The notes under the pieces are model-generated. The model had not been told where the DNA came from. It did no database searches and saw only the letters and a program-made list of their open reading frames with translations. Below are positions 1 to 5,869 of a stretch of 7,550 nucleotides of DNA, in pieces. This stretch comes from Anaerolineaceae bacterium. Its GTDB lineage: Bacteria; Chloroflexota; Anaerolineae; Anaerolineales; Anaerolineaceae. Position 1 is the stretch's first letter; the number at the start of each line of letters is the position of its first letter. The stretch lies in the NCBI GenBank assembly GCA_003448875.1, contig DLXG01000097.1, positions 1 to 7,550 on the forward strand. The letters run 5' to 3'. A program made the translations under genes and the position numbers.

Positions 1-40
1 CCGTCGCCCGATCAAAGTCAACATCGAGCAACCCGCCTAA
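1..40 (+). CDS. C-terminal tail of upstream gene (partial), possibly a radical SAM protein
   Basis: An open frame enters from the left edge and stops at TAA 38-40, giving the tail RRPIKVNIEQPA. Too little is present to identify it from sequence. The next gene encodes a DUF2344/TIGR03936 protein. In known genomes that family usually lies directly downstream of, or is fused to, a B12-binding-type radical SAM protein (TIGR03960), so that is the most likely identity. This is inference from context only. The stop lies 9 bases before the next start, which fits cotranscription. Confidence 0.45.
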   Translation, partial: RRPIKVNIEQPA

Positions 41-49
41 GGCTGAAAC

Positions 50-685
50 ATGTTGCGCTTCCGCATTTGTTACAATAAAGACACCCCCTTACAATACATT
101 GGTAATCTAGACCTTCATAAGGTTTGGGAGCGCTATCTCCGTCGGGCGCGCATACCGGTTGCCTACACGCAAGGCTTCCACCCTCAACCAAAGATTCAAC
201 AGGCTGCCCCCCTCCCCTTAGGATTTCTAAGCCAAAATGACCTGATTGATGTCTGGCTGGATACGGAAAACTGGACAGAGGACGATTTTCTAAATCACCT
301 GAAATTTACCCAACAGCCCGGCATTGAAATCCTCTCTGTTACTGCCATTCCCCTAAACTCAGCCAGCCTCCCAACCTTGATCCTTTCGAGCACATATCGG
401 GTTATCCATCTCGATCCGGTTGACACAGCTGAAATTCAAAATCACCTGAAAGAAATGCTGGCACGTTCCTCCATCATTCGGACGCGTCGAAACAAAACCT
501 ACGATTTACGTCCTTTAATCGAAAAAATTGAGGTAATACCCTTGAGCAGCAATTGTATAGAGTTTCAAATGCAGCTTTCGGCTCGCGAAGGCGCAACCGG
601 CCGTCCCGATGAAGTGCTGGCCGAACTGGGTCTTGACCCTTACGCTGCCCGATACATCCGAACTGGCTTTATAATGAAAGAATGA
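50..685 (+). CDS. TIGR03936 / DUF2344 radical-SAM-linked protein
   Basis: This 211-residue protein matches the DUF2344 family as I know it. It opens with MLRFRICYNKDTPLQYIGNL, followed by the signature LDLHKVWERYLRRARIPVAY (residues 20-39) and the YTQGFHPQPK element (39-48), then PLPLGF and an acidic DVWLDTE stretch. The family is typically about 200-230 residues, so it looks full length. The molecular function is not established; members sit beside or fuse to radical SAM enzymes and are thought to act with them, perhaps in RNA or cofactor modification. The start ATG has AAGG at 39-42, 7 bases upstream. Its stop overlaps the start of the next gene (ATGA at 682-685), indicating translational coupling. 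It appears cytosolic, with no signal peptide or membrane segment. Confidence 0.85.
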   Translation: MLRFRICYNKDTPLQYIGNLDLHKVWERYLRRARIPVAYTQGFHPQPKIQQAAPLPLGFLSQNDLIDVWLDTENWTEDDFLNHLKFTQQPGIEILSVTAIPLNSASLPTLILSSTYRVIHLDPVDTAEIQNHLKEMLARSSIIRTRRNKTYDLRPLIEKIEVIPLSSNCIEFQMQLSAREGATGRPDEVLAELGLDPYAARYIRTGFIMKE

Positions 686-1392
686 AACTGGCACAATCTC
701 CAACGAGTTTTTTTCAATGCAGCAATCCAAAATGCGCCTTGCGCATCCCTGCCGGACGAGCCTTACAAACCGATCAGTTGAAGTGTCCCCGCTGCCACTC
801 ACCCCTCTTGCTGGTACCGACTGCCCGAGAAGTCTCTGATGCTCTCACCCAATCCAGCAAAAAAACAAGTCCTGCTATCCAGTTGGAAGCCCTACTGGAC
901 AACATCCGTTCCACGTTCAATGTAGGTGCAATGTTTCGCACCGCCGATGGAGCCGGCATTTCTCATTTGTACTTAAGTGGTCTCACGCCCTTACCCGGAA
1001 ACCCGCGTATTTCCAAGACAGCCCTCGGAGCCGAATTTGCTGTCCCGTGGGAATATGCCCCGAATGGTTACCAGTTAGCCCAGACCCTCAAAGCCGATGG
1101 AAAAACTCTCTGGGCATTAGAAACCACCTCAACGGCGGTGTCTTTGTTTGAAATACAGGCTCTCCCGCAAAATCAGCCGCTCGTTTTGGTTGTAGGAAAT
1201 GAAGTGAGTGGTATTGACCCGTCAATTATGGAATTGTGCGATCAAACCATTTTCATCCCCATGAGCGGATTTAAGCATTCCTTGAATGTCGCTGTCGCTT
1301 TTGGGATAGCAGTTTATCATCTCGCCTTTGGTCTTCCGGCTTATTTGACTGACAATCGAATGGGGAGTAAAATCCAGCCACAATCATCATAA
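682..1392 (+). CDS. TrmH/SpoU-family RNA 2'-O-ribose methyltransferase with N-terminal zinc ribbon
   Basis: The 236-residue product carries the three SPOUT (SpoU) motifs. Motif 1 is NIRSTFNVGAMFRTADG (residues 74-90, with the conserved Arg86). Motif 2 is VVGNEVSGID (170-179). Motif 3 is IPMSGFKHSLNVAVAFGI (192-209). Members of the family use S-adenosylmethionine, bound in a trefoil knot, to methylate the ribose 2'-OH of tRNA or rRNA; the target here cannot be read from sequence. Ahead of the domain, residues 13-38 form a four-cysteine module (Cys13, Cys18, Cys35, Cys38) resembling a zinc ribbon, probably for RNA binding. It replaces the L30e-like N-terminal domain of RlmB-type enzymes, which argues against calling this rlmB. 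The start is fixed by the ATGA overlap with the DUF2344 gene; FmdB follows 13 bases later. Confidence 0.88.
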   Translation: MKLAQSPTSFFQCSNPKCALRIPAGRALQTDQLKCPRCHSPLLLVPTAREVSDALTQSSKKTSPAIQLEALLDNIRSTFNVGAMFRTADGAGISHLYLSGLTPLPGNPRISKTALGAEFAVPWEYAPNGYQLAQTLKADGKTLWALETTSTAVSLFEIQALPQNQPLVLVVGNEVSGIDPSIMELCDQTIFIPMSGFKHSLNVAVAFGIAVYHLAFGLPAYLTDNRMGSKIQPQSS

Positions 1393-1405
1393 GTGGAGGA
1401 AATCC

Positions 1406-1633
1406 ATGCCACTTTACGAATATACCTGTCAGGACTGCGGTTCGAAATTCGATGCCTTTCGCTCCATCAAAGATGCCGACGAACCGATTCAATGCAAAAA
1501 ATGTTTTAGCTCGAACACCCGTCGGGCTTTATCACTCTTTTTCGCTGCTTCCGATGGTAAACCAGTAGCGGGCAGTGTCTCATCAAACTGTTCCTCATGC
1601 AGCGGCGGTTCCTGTTCTTGCTGTGGCCATTAA
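1406..1633 (+). CDS. FmdB-family zinc ribbon protein
   Basis: This 75-residue protein begins MPLYEYTCQDCGSKFDAF, the hallmark of the FmdB / CxxC_CxxC_SSSS family. The two knuckles are Cys8-Cys11 and Cys30-Cys33, giving one predicted zinc site. After a short linker comes a second Cys-rich tail, NCSSCSGGSCSCCGH (61-75), with five cysteines and a terminal His; such Gly/Ser/Cys tails recur in the family. The name comes from a putative regulator next to formamidase in Methylophilus, but the general function is unknown and no regulatory role should be assumed. A strong Shine-Dalgarno, TGGAGGA at 1394-1400, sits 5 bases before the ATG, the best ribosome binding site in this operon. The SDR gene follows after 3 bases. 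Confidence 0.85.
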   Translation: MPLYEYTCQDCGSKFDAFRSIKDADEPIQCKKCFSSNTRRALSLFFAASDGKPVAGSVSSNCSSCSGGSCSCCGH

Positions 1634-1636
1634 GCG

Positions 1637-2491
1637 ATGCCGCAACAACCTGAAAATTTTTACCAAAATAAACGAGCCTTAATTACCGGCGGATCGAGCG
1701 GTATCGGACTGGCACTGGCCGGCTTGCTGATTCGCAGCGGCGCTAATGTTTGCATTCTGGCTCGAAATGTCGAAAATCTTAAAAAGGCCCAAAATCATTT
1801 AGAGAAACTGCGTCCGTCACCAGAAGTTGAGATTATCAGCCTTTCGGTTGATGTGGCCGATTCACTCAATCTGAATCAGGCACTCTCCGCTCTCCCCTCT
1901 CAATGGAAAAAAGTGGATATTCTGATCAATTCTGCTGGCGTAGCCCACCCCGGTGAGTTTTGGCAACTGGAAGAAAAAATCTTTCATCAAATGATGCAAA
2001 TCAATTACTTTGGGACGGTTAACGCAATTCGGGCCGTCTTGCCGGGTATGCTGGCAGAGAAGAACGGTATTATCGTCAATATTTCATCCGTTGTAGGATA
2101 TTTGAATATTTACGGCTACACCGCCTATGGCGCTTCAAAACATGCCGTCACAGGATTATCCGATGCGTTGAGAATGGAACTGAAACCGCATGGTATTCAG
2201 GTTTCATTGGTCTATCCACCGGACACGGATACGCCTCAACTGGCTTATGAAAATCAATATAAACCGGAAGTCACCAGAGTTCTGGCAAGCAGTGGCGGAA
2301 TTGTTCAACCCGAACAGGTTGCGCGGGAAATCTTGAATGGAGTCGCAAGGGGCAAATATCTTATCCTCCCCGGTTTTGAAAATAAACTCATCTATCTGGC
2401 TGTCAGGTTATTGGGGAAGGGACTGGCTTACGCTTTGATGGATCGCATGGTTGCCTCTGCTTTGCAGCGCAAAACGCTCATCAAAGAATAA
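1637..2491 (+). CDS. Short-chain dehydrogenase/reductase, 3-ketodihydrosphingosine reductase (KDSR)-like
   Basis: This 284-residue classical SDR has the cofactor motif TGGSSGIG (residues 17-24), NSAG (98-101), Asn123, Ser151 and the YGASK active site (Tyr164, Lys168). ARN at 42-44, after the second beta strand, would favour NADP(H). The segment YPPDTDTPQLAYENQYKP (193-210) closely resembles the substrate-loop signature of eukaryotic KDSR, where PPDTDTP is followed by an E-N-x-x-K-P element. KDSR reduces 3-ketodihydrosphingosine to dihydrosphingosine with NADPH in sphingolipid synthesis. The hydrophobic C-terminal stretch (about 249-268) may associate with membrane. The actual substrate here is unproven; another 3-oxo lipid is possible. 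The start follows the FmdB stop by 3 bases with no clear Shine-Dalgarno, suggesting reinitiation. The last 84 bases overlap ctaA on the other strand. Confidence 0.82.
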   Translation: MPQQPENFYQNKRALITGGSSGIGLALAGLLIRSGANVCILARNVENLKKAQNHLEKLRPSPEVEIISLSVDVADSLNLNQALSALPSQWKKVDILINSAGVAHPGEFWQLEEKIFHQMMQINYFGTVNAIRAVLPGMLAEKNGIIVNISSVVGYLNIYGYTAYGASKHAVTGLSDALRMELKPHGIQVSLVYPPDTDTPQLAYENQYKPEVTRVLASSGGIVQPEQVAREILNGVARGKYLILPGFENKLIYLAVRLLGKGLAYALMDRMVASALQRKTLIKE

Positions 2492-3397
2492 TTCTGCCAG
2501 TCCAAGCCACGCCAGCCAGATCAGGTTAGTTACCAGCAGGTGTAAAAGTTGCATCCAAACCGGTGCCAACAGGATCACATTGATCACTCCAAGCACCAGT
2601 TGTAAGGCATAAACCGCACTTAGATTGTAGGACGCACGCTGCATGTTCTCGTTTGGGAACCGCCGTCGCAACAAGAGGGCAAGACCAATCGTATATGCTC
2701 CCACCAAAGCGGCTATAGCAGGATGAAAAACCCGCAAACGAATTAAGATGTTCGCGGTTGGATCAAAATCCTGACGAAAACCTTCAACCAGCGAAGATGA
2801 AGGATAGAGTGTATCTCCCAGCGCAGTCACCGCCCCGCTTGCACCCAGAATGATCATCCCGATCAACCCAATACCGATTAAAATCCCCCATCCCCCTTGA
2901 TTGAAGTTCATCCGCGGGCTTGATTCATGGCTACTCCAACGGGCAGTGAGAAAAATGGCCCCAACAAGCAAAAACGTGTTAATCAGATGCACCATCATCA
3001 CCACGGCTCGATGAATGGAGTCGTTTTGGCCGGTCAACTCATTCAGGACTAAAACTGCCCCAATTAGTGATTCTACAATGGTAAAGATACCTGCCGCAGT
3101 AGCAGCTTTCCGTACCAAATGTCCTTTTGGAAATAAACGAAAAGCCCCCACAACCAGTATCACCATCAAAATCAAAACAAGGCCACTGGAAACGCGGTGA
3201 GTAAATTCGATCAATGTTTCAACTGCTGGCGCGCGCGGTACGACCTCACCATTACACAGCGGCCAGTGCGCTCCGCAGCCGGCTCCAGATCCGGTAGCCC
3301 GCACAAAAGCCCCCCACAGAATCACCAGTATATTATAGACAAGCACTCCCCAAGCATATTTTCGAAATGATTGTGTCGAATTGAAAATCTTGAGCAT
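2408..3397 (-). CDS. ctaA: Heme A synthase, CtaA/COX15 family
   Basis: CtaA oxidises the C8 methyl of heme O to a formyl group, giving heme A for aa3-type cytochrome oxidases; it is an inner-membrane protein with eight helices in two repeated halves. The 329-residue product shows the expected hydrophobic segments (roughly 14-34, 69-89, 97-119, 131-152, 170-192, 224-244, 257-277, 284-305). Candidate heme ligands are His67 in EFTHR, His137 (or His129) in the fourth helix, His225 in RVFHP and His286 in LLHLL. Glu64 is the conserved acidic residue. The first extracellular loop keeps the cysteine pair Cys41/Cys48 in GCGAHWPLC; the second half has no such pair. The start has AGAGGA (forward-strand 3409-3414) 11 bases upstream, a slightly long spacing, and an out-of-frame ATG between. 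The C-terminal tail after helix eight overlaps the SDR gene. Confidence 0.93.
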   Translation of the reverse strand: MLKIFNSTQSFRKYAWGVLVYNILVILWGAFVRATGSGAGCGAHWPLCNGEVVPRAPAVETLIEFTHRVSSGLVLILMVILVVGAFRLFPKGHLVRKAATAAGIFTIVESLIGAVLVLNELTGQNDSIHRAVVMMVHLINTFLLVGAIFLTARWSSHESSPRMNFNQGGWGILIGIGLIGMIILGASGAVTALGDTLYPSSSLVEGFRQDFDPTANILIRLRVFHPAIAALVGAYTIGLALLLRRRFPNENMQRASYNLSAVYALQLVLGVINVILLAPVWMQLLHLLVTNLIWLAWLGLAELFFDERFALQSRGNHAIHQSVSQSLPQ

Positions 3398-3444
3398 TTT
3401 ACATCCATTCCTCTACGATTTGAATTTTACCGGTCTGTTTTTAC

Positions 3445-3450
3445 ATTGTA
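3445..3450 (-). promoter_or_regulatory. Candidate -10 element for ctaA
   Basis: On the minus strand this reads TACAAT, within TATACAAT, about 48 bases before the ctaA start codon. No good -35 sits 16-18 bases upstream; the nearest TTG-like element is TTGTCT at 3475-3480, too far. The call rests on the -10 match and position only. Confidence 0.35.
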
Positions 3451-3528
3451 TAGGCTGAATCCGAATTGAACTTAAGACAAAAGACCAATGCGAAGGTGCT
3501 ATAAACCACTGGTACTGCCATTAGGGTA

Positions 3529-3537
3529 TGTTATACT
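3529..3537 (+). promoter_or_regulatory. Extended -10 promoter of the ornithine operon
   Basis: TGTTATACT matches an extended -10 (TG, one base, then TATACT). The region 17 bases upstream (CTGGTA, 3509-3514) is only a weak -35, which extended -10 promoters tolerate. The predicted transcript starts near 3544, leaving a leader of about 30 bases before the ATG at 3575. This excludes the alternative upstream start at 3488. Confidence 0.6.
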
Positions 3538-3562
3538 CTTTAAGCCCAAAAATTCATTCAAT

Positions 3563-3569
3563 AAAGGAG
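3563..3569 (+). promoter_or_regulatory. Ribosome binding site fixing the argF start
   Basis: AAAGGAG lies 5 bases before the ATG at 3575. Nothing comparable precedes the upstream ATG at 3488, so this site decides the start codon. Confidence 0.85.
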
Positions 3570-3574
3570 CCTAT

Positions 3575-4501
3575 ATGAAAAAAGATTTTCTTGCGGTTTC
3601 TGACTATTCACCGGCAGAACTACAAGGAATGCTTGATCTGGCCGTTCGCCTCAAGGAAGAATGGCGGGCAGGCGGGAACCAACCGTTGCTCAAAAACAAA
3701 GTGCTTGGGATGATTTTCCAAAAGCCCAGTCTGCGCACCCGGGTCAGTTTCGATATGGCCATGCGCCACCTGGGAGGGGATGCACTCTACCTTTCACCTA
3801 ATGAAATCGGTCTGGGTCAGCGCGAATCCATCGCGGATGTTGCCCGGGTCATGTCCGGCTATGTAGATGCTATTATGGCCAGAGTTTTTGCCCACGAACA
3901 CGTGCTTGAACTGGCCAAGTGGTCAAGCGTACCGGTCATCAACGGATTAAGTGACTATAATCACCCCTGCCAGGCCATGGCAGATGCCCTCACTATTCAA
4001 GAAGAGTTTGGCTCACTCAAAGGCTTGAATGTGACTTTCATCGGGGATGGGAATAATGTAGCCGTATCCCTCATGCATATTTGTTCCAAGTTAGGTGCAA
4101 ACTTTACCATTGCCAGCCCGGAAGGCTACGATATCGTTCCCAAAGCCGTTGAACTGGCCAGACAATTTGCAGCCGAAAGTGGCAGCCGCCTGAACTTCCT
4201 GCGCGATCCGCATCAAGCCGTCAAGGATGCTCACGTAATTTATACCGATACCTGGACCAGCATGGGGCAGGAAGCCGAAGCTAAAAAACGAGAAGCCGTC
4301 TTTCCACCCTATCAGGTAAATCAACAACTGGTGTCGGAAGCCCGCCCGGATGTGATTGTAATGCACTGTTTGCCGGCGCATCGTGGACAGGAAATCACCG
4401 ATGAAGTTGCCGATGGCCCGCACTCCCGCCTGTTCCCGCAGGCTCATAACCGCCTGCATGCCCAAAAAGCCATTCTGGTTGAATTGCTGGTGGAAAAATA
4501 A
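3575..4501 (+). CDS. argF: Ornithine carbamoyltransferase
   Basis: The enzyme condenses ornithine and carbamoyl phosphate to citrulline in the cytosol, or runs in reverse in arginine catabolism. The 308-residue product has the family's usual length and all its signatures: carbamoyl-phosphate loop KPSLRTR (SLRTR at residues 52-56, Leu where many enzymes have Thr), HPCQ (130-133), the ornithine motif DTWTSMG (225-231) and the HCLPAHRG loop (264-271). The SMG and HCLP motifs separate it from aspartate carbamoyltransferase. The start at 3575 is chosen because it has a strong ribosome binding site, gives a normal N terminus, and lies downstream of the predicted promoter; an in-frame ATG at 3488 would add 29 unlikely residues. 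An ornithine aminotransferase follows 12 bases later. Anabolic (ArgF) and catabolic (ArcB) roles cannot be told apart here; no carbamate kinase or arginine deiminase gene is in the window. Confidence 0.95.
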   Translation: MKKDFLAVSDYSPAELQGMLDLAVRLKEEWRAGGNQPLLKNKVLGMIFQKPSLRTRVSFDMAMRHLGGDALYLSPNEIGLGQRESIADVARVMSGYVDAIMARVFAHEHVLELAKWSSVPVINGLSDYNHPCQAMADALTIQEEFGSLKGLNVTFIGDGNNVAVSLMHICSKLGANFTIASPEGYDIVPKAVELARQFAAESGSRLNFLRDPHQAVKDAHVIYTDTWTSMGQEAEAKKREAVFPPYQVNQQLVSEARPDVIVMHCLPAHRGQEITDEVADGPHSRLFPQAHNRLHAQKAILVELLVEK

Positions 4502-4513
4502 TTGGGTGAACCT

Positions 4514-5731
4514 ATGGTGACCAAAGATAACTTGACCAAAGATTTGATCGAACTTGAAGAAAAATACGGAGCCCATAATTATCATCCGCTGGATGTAGTT
4601 ATCAGCCGTGCAGAAGGGGTCTGGGTATGGGATGTCGAAGGCAACCGCTATCTGGATTGCCTGAGCGCTTATTCAGCCCTGAATCAAGGCCACGTTCATC
4701 CCCGCATTCTGCGCGCCCTCATCACGCAAGCCCAAAAGGTCACGCTAACCTCCCGTGCCTTTCGGAATGACCAGTTGCCGTTATTTTATAAAGAGCTGTC
4801 TGACCTGAGTGGCTATGAAATGTCCCTGCCGATGAATAGCGGCGCCGAAGCGGTCGAAACCGCCCTTAAACTCGCCCGCAAATGGGCTTATCGGGTAAAG
4901 GGTGTTCCCCGTTATCAGGCAGAAATCATCGTGGCGGAGGGTAATTTCCACGGTCGCACGATTTCGATTGTATCCTGTTCCACAGAGCCGCTCTATAAAA
5001 ACGATTTTGGTCCATTTACCCCCGGCTTTGTTACTGTGCCTTATGGTGATGCGCAAGCACTGGCAAAGGCCATTACCCCCAATACAGCAGCAGTCTTACT
5101 GGAGCCCATTCAGGGAGAAGGTGGCGTAATCATTCCGCCTGCCGGCTACCTGAAAGAAGTGGCTCAAATTTGCCGAGAAAATCAGGTCTTGTTCATCGCC
5201 GATGAAATTCAAACCGGCTTAGGCCGTACCGGTAAACTGTTTGCCTGTGACCATGAAGATGTCCGGCCGGACATGGTCATTATTGGCAAAGCCCTCTCCG
5301 GCGGCTTTTACCCCGTTTCAGCAGTCTTAGCAGATCGCCCCATTTTAGGCCTCTACCAGCCCGGTGAACACGGTTCAACCTTTGGTGGTAATCCGCTTGC
5401 CTGTGCTGTAGCCCGCGAGGCTTTGAAAGTAATATCTGATGAAAACCTGATCGAAAATGCCCGCCAGATGGGCGATTATTTCCTTGAGCGACTCGAGGAA
5501 ATCCCATCGCCGCACATCCGGGAAGTGCGCGGACGAGGTCTGCTTATCGGCGTCGAGTTGAAAGAAGAAGCTGGCGGTGCCCGCCGGTTTTGTGAAGCCT
5601 TGCAGAAGAAAGGCATTCTCGCCAAAGAAACCCATCAGCACATCATTCGCTTCGCACCTCCCCTGATCATCACCCGTGAGGAAATTGATTGGGCAATCCC
5701 GCATATCTACGATGTGCTGACAATGCCCTAA
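4514..5731 (+). CDS. rocD: Ornithine aminotransferase (ornithine--oxo-acid transaminase)
   Basis: This PLP-dependent class III aminotransferase interconverts ornithine plus 2-oxoglutarate with glutamate 5-semialdehyde plus glutamate. The N-terminal YGAHNYHPL (residues 18-26) and [10 protein letters not shown] are diagnostic of the ornithine 5-aminotransferase branch and distinguish it from acetylornithine aminotransferase (ArgD). Other landmarks are [15 protein letters not shown] (from 108), EPIQGEGG (from 197), [12 protein letters not shown] with the pyridine-binding Asp230, the Schiff-base Lys259 in GKALSGG, and [13 protein letters not shown] (from 284). The length is 405 residues, normal for the family. 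The ATG at 4514 has GGGTGA at 4504-4509, 4 bases upstream; an in-frame TTG at 4502, directly after the argF stop, would add four residues and cannot be excluded. It shares the argF transcript and ends before the terminator at 5759. Confidence 0.92.
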   Translation: MVTKDNLTKDLIELEEKYGAHNYHPLDVVISRAEGVWVWDVEGNRYLDCLSAYSALNQGHVHPRILRALITQAQKVTLTSRAFRNDQLPLFYKELSDLSGYEMSLPMNSGAEAVETALKLARKWAYRVKGVPRYQAEIIVAEGNFHGRTISIVSCSTEPLYKNDFGPFTPGFVTVPYGDAQALAKAITPNTAAVLLEPIQGEGGVIIPPAGYLKEVAQICRENQVLFIADEIQTGLGRTGKLFACDHEDVRPDMVIIGKALSGGFYPVSAVLADRPILGLYQPGEHGSTFGGNPLACAVAREALKVISDENLIENARQMGDYFLERLEEIPSPHIREVRGRGLLIGVELKEEAGGARRFCEALQKKGILAKETHQHIIRFAPPLIITREEIDWAIPHIYDVLTMP

Positions 5732-5738
5732 CTGGCCA

Positions 5739-5797
5739 GCATTCTAAGTTGCTTCTCTGCACCGGCAAGGATATGCCGGTGCTTTTTTTTAGAATGC
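5739..5797. repeat. 8-base inverted repeat bracketing the terminator
   Basis: GCATTCTA (5739-5746) and TAGAATGC (5790-5797) are exact reverse complements on either side of the terminator hairpin, the right arm using the last T of its T tract. In RNA they could form an outer stem enclosing the terminator hairpin. It may be chance. Confidence 0.5.
5759..5790 (+). terminator. Intrinsic terminator after the ornithine operon
   Basis: GCACCGGCA (5759-5767) and TGCCGGTGC (5774-5782) form a perfect 9-base-pair stem with a 6-base loop, followed at once by eight T residues (5783-5790). It lies 27 bases beyond the rocD stop. No T tract follows in the opposite orientation, so it acts on rightward transcription only. 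Confidence 0.95.
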
Positions 5798-5821
5798 CTC
5801 ATCACCCTTCACCCAATGATT

Positions 5822-5830
5822 TGGTACAAT
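5822..5830 (+). promoter_or_regulatory. Extended -10 promoter of pyruvate kinase
   Basis: TGGTACAAT fits an extended -10 (TG, one base, TACAAT), located just past the terminator. No good -35 is seen 16-18 bases upstream (5802-5807 is TCACCC). The predicted start is near 5837, giving a leader of roughly 33 bases. Confidence 0.55.
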
Positions 5831-5859
5831 CAATGTAACCGATTAACGAAAACCTCTAC

Positions 5860-5866
5860 GAGGTGA
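5860..5866 (+). promoter_or_regulatory. Ribosome binding site deciding the pyk start
   Basis: GAGGTGA directly abuts the first of two tandem ATGs (5867 and 5870). The distance from GAGG to the second ATG is 6 bases, against 3 to the first, so the second is favoured. Confidence 0.6.
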
Positions 5867-5869
5867 ATG

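Larger units (their letters stand above)
3398..3574. promoter_or_regulatory. Divergent intergenic region between ctaA and the ornithine operon
   Basis: This AT-richer 177-base gap must hold the start signals for both flanking transcripts. For the plus strand there is a good extended -10 at 3529-3537. For the minus strand, TACAAT (reverse complement of 3445-3450) is a candidate -10 for ctaA, without a convincing -35. A TGAAT-N4-ATTGA element at 3456-3469 lies between them. An open frame beginning at 3488 runs into the carbamoyltransferase gene, but it spans the promoter and is not considered coding. Confidence 0.6.

Noticed and set aside
515..802. Minus-strand open frame of 95 codons
   Set aside because: It lies antisense to the DUF2344/methyltransferase junction, crosses both genes, and shows no recognisable domain.
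3488..3574. A 29-codon N-terminal extension of the ornithine carbamoyltransferase from an upstream ATG
   Set aside because: It spans a good extended -10 promoter, has no ribosome binding site, and adds residues the family lacks; the ATG at 3575 has a strong ribosome binding site.
3398..3574. Possible riboswitch or leader peptide ahead of argF
   Set aside because: The predicted leader is only about 30 bases and I see no hairpin series, terminator or arginine-rich short frame.
4091..4585. Minus-strand open frame of 164 codons across the argF-rocD junction
   Set aside because: It is antisense to two well-supported genes, and its residue composition looks like a reverse reading of their codons; no motif is seen.
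5375..5704. Minus-strand open frame of 109 codons inside rocD
   Set aside because: Entirely antisense to a conserved gene, with no ribosome binding site considered convincing and no known domain.
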